NCBI GenBank assembly: GCA_032622095.1
Contig: CP136066.1
Span: 156,451,152 to 156,515,151 of the forward strand
Length of the DNA: 64,000 nucleotides
Direction of reading: 5' to 3'
Source of the DNA: Siphonodentalium dalli
Lineage: Eukaryota; Mollusca; Scaphopoda; Gadilida; Siphonodentaliidae
The notes under the pieces are model-generated. The model did no database searches, was not told the origin of the DNA, and worked only from the letters and a program-made list of their open reading frames with translations. Both the position numbers and the translations under genes were made by a program. Shown here in pieces: positions 62,933 to 64,000 of this stretch (its first letter is position 1; each line of letters opens with the position of its first letter).

Positions 62933-63564
62933 GTAAGAGGGCCATACGGTCGTATTCAGACACTCACAAATTTCTCTGGCATTTTTGCAGGCATTTCGAT
63001 TCATAAAGCTATGACGTGCGAACACACAAATGTACCACAATTAATAAGCAAATACATTGTAGTTCCACACGTAGCGATGCTATCGAATAGTGCCTGTAAA
63101 TAACATGAAATTATCAATCATACAATATTTGAAGGCAAATGTTAGTAGCACTGTTACATGACGTAAACATATTTACTTGCATGCATAATTAAATTCAAGG
63201 GATTGAGGCACAAGTTACAAAACTTAGCTTGGCCTTGCTCCCGACAATAATAAAAAGAATATGATATTTACATAAATATAATGTAATGTATGATTTCGCA
63301 TGGATAAAAAGTAGTATACAATATATATATGGAATTATGATATAACATATGTTTTTACATGATGATTTTGGGTTCATCACTGTGCGTCCGGGGGATGCTG
63401 TTACATGTTGAACTACAGTAAATTTACTTCCCATGTCGATATATGTGGTAACATGCATTTTTACGCACGTTGCCGTTCATTATGGCATGGACCATGTGGT
63501 TTTCTGTGAAGAAATGGCTACAAAACATACCAGCAAGCCTGCAAATAGTGTGTCTGTCATTTCC
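62933..63564. other. unique AT-rich segment
   Basis: Would be intron if the preceding exon is real. Nothing else recognised. Confidence 0.35.
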
Positions 63565-63652
63565 AGAATGAGGTCCCCAGAGGGTGAATTTAGTGACGCT
63601 ACCCACACAGATTGCTAGCATCACCAAATTCACCCTCTGTGGACCTCATTCT
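63565..63652. repeat. 32-bp-arm inverted repeat
   Basis: Arms 63565-63596 and 63621-63652 match at 30 of 32 positions (AGAATGAGGTCC...GTGA) around a 24-bp loop. Could be a small fold-back element or an RNA hairpin. Confidence 0.7.
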
Positions 63653-64000
63653 GCTTAGGCCTTATCTTCTGTGAAGTATCTATAGTATCAAATTAACTTT
63701 TAGTTACTTTTCCCTTCTGAGAAGTTTCTATATCCCATAATTTGCAGACGATAAAATGCATAATCGAGGTGACAAATGGTGAACATCACCAACTTCAACT
63801 GAAATACTACTATTCGGTCGAGAGGGTTTGCCACTTCAGTAATTGCCAATATCAACAGTTTGTGATCGACGGCAAGGGTTTGTCTGACTTGTCGATTAAT
63901 GAAACACAACTTTCAATGTAATCCTTCTTCAATCCAGACCATTATAGATATTTTCTTATCCATATATTTTCACATTTAATATAGTTATGCATATTAAAGG
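63653..64000. other. unique segment to window end
   Basis: No supported feature. Confidence 0.4.

Overview
This is a eukaryotic, almost certainly invertebrate animal, genomic window. It is AT-rich, its genes have GT-AG introns, TATA/initiator promoters and AATAAA polyadenylation signals, and it carries DNA transposons and satellites. No bacterial operons, rRNA or tRNA were seen. The species cannot be named from the sequence; a marine lophotrochozoan would be my guess, unproven.

Region 1 (1-47066) is a macrosatellite with a repeat unit of about 4.2 kb. Each complete unit carries one four-exon homeobox gene on the + strand. I reconstructed the gene as exon 1 (87 coding nt), exon 2 (88), exon 3 (353) and exon 4 (249 with stop). 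It encodes 258 residues with one divergent homeodomain at residues 131-190, split by an intron between homeodomain codons 46 and 47, the position typical of PRD-class genes. There is no paired domain. Fourteen copies are present. Eight are structurally complete (copies 1, 2, 3, 4, 6, 11, 12, 13). Copy 0 is cut by the window edge. Copy 5 has exons 3-4 only, copies 7 and 9 have exon 4 only, and copies 8 and 10 lack exon 1 and the start of exon 3. Each complete copy has its own TATA box and initiator 31 bp apart, a poly(C) tract further upstream, and a pair of AACGCTCTTT boxes, usually 42 bp apart, in the spacer. Copies fall into two sequence groups with clear recombinant mosaics. Copies 11 and 13 change recognition-helix residues 52 and 54. 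A 483-bp TTAA-flanked MITE lies after copy 7, and the empty site is preserved in the sister unit.

Region 2 (47064-56642) is a second, younger array built from debris of the first. Homeobox exon 4 has been split by a foreign segment (called X here, 852 bp in its long form) between two AGCTTT repeats. A 114-bp segment (Y) and a satellite-bearing segment (Z) were also added, and the composite was amplified. The last four units repeat at 1588-1593 bp. X carries a minus-strand partial reading frame with splice donors and a perfect 13-bp-stem hairpin.

Region 3 (56643-64000) is flank. It holds 16-bp and 82-83-bp satellites, also seen inside Z, a 1362-bp Mutator-like non-autonomous transposon with 101-bp terminal inverted repeats and a 9-bp target duplication, and mostly unique AT-rich sequence. 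Weak signs of a non-coding first exon occur near 62772-62932, and there is a 32-bp-arm hairpin at 63565-63652.

The main point of interest is a lineage-specific homeobox gene carried by a macrosatellite, an arrangement formally like DUX4/D4Z4 in mammals but with an intron-containing gene and visible birth, decay and recombination of copies.
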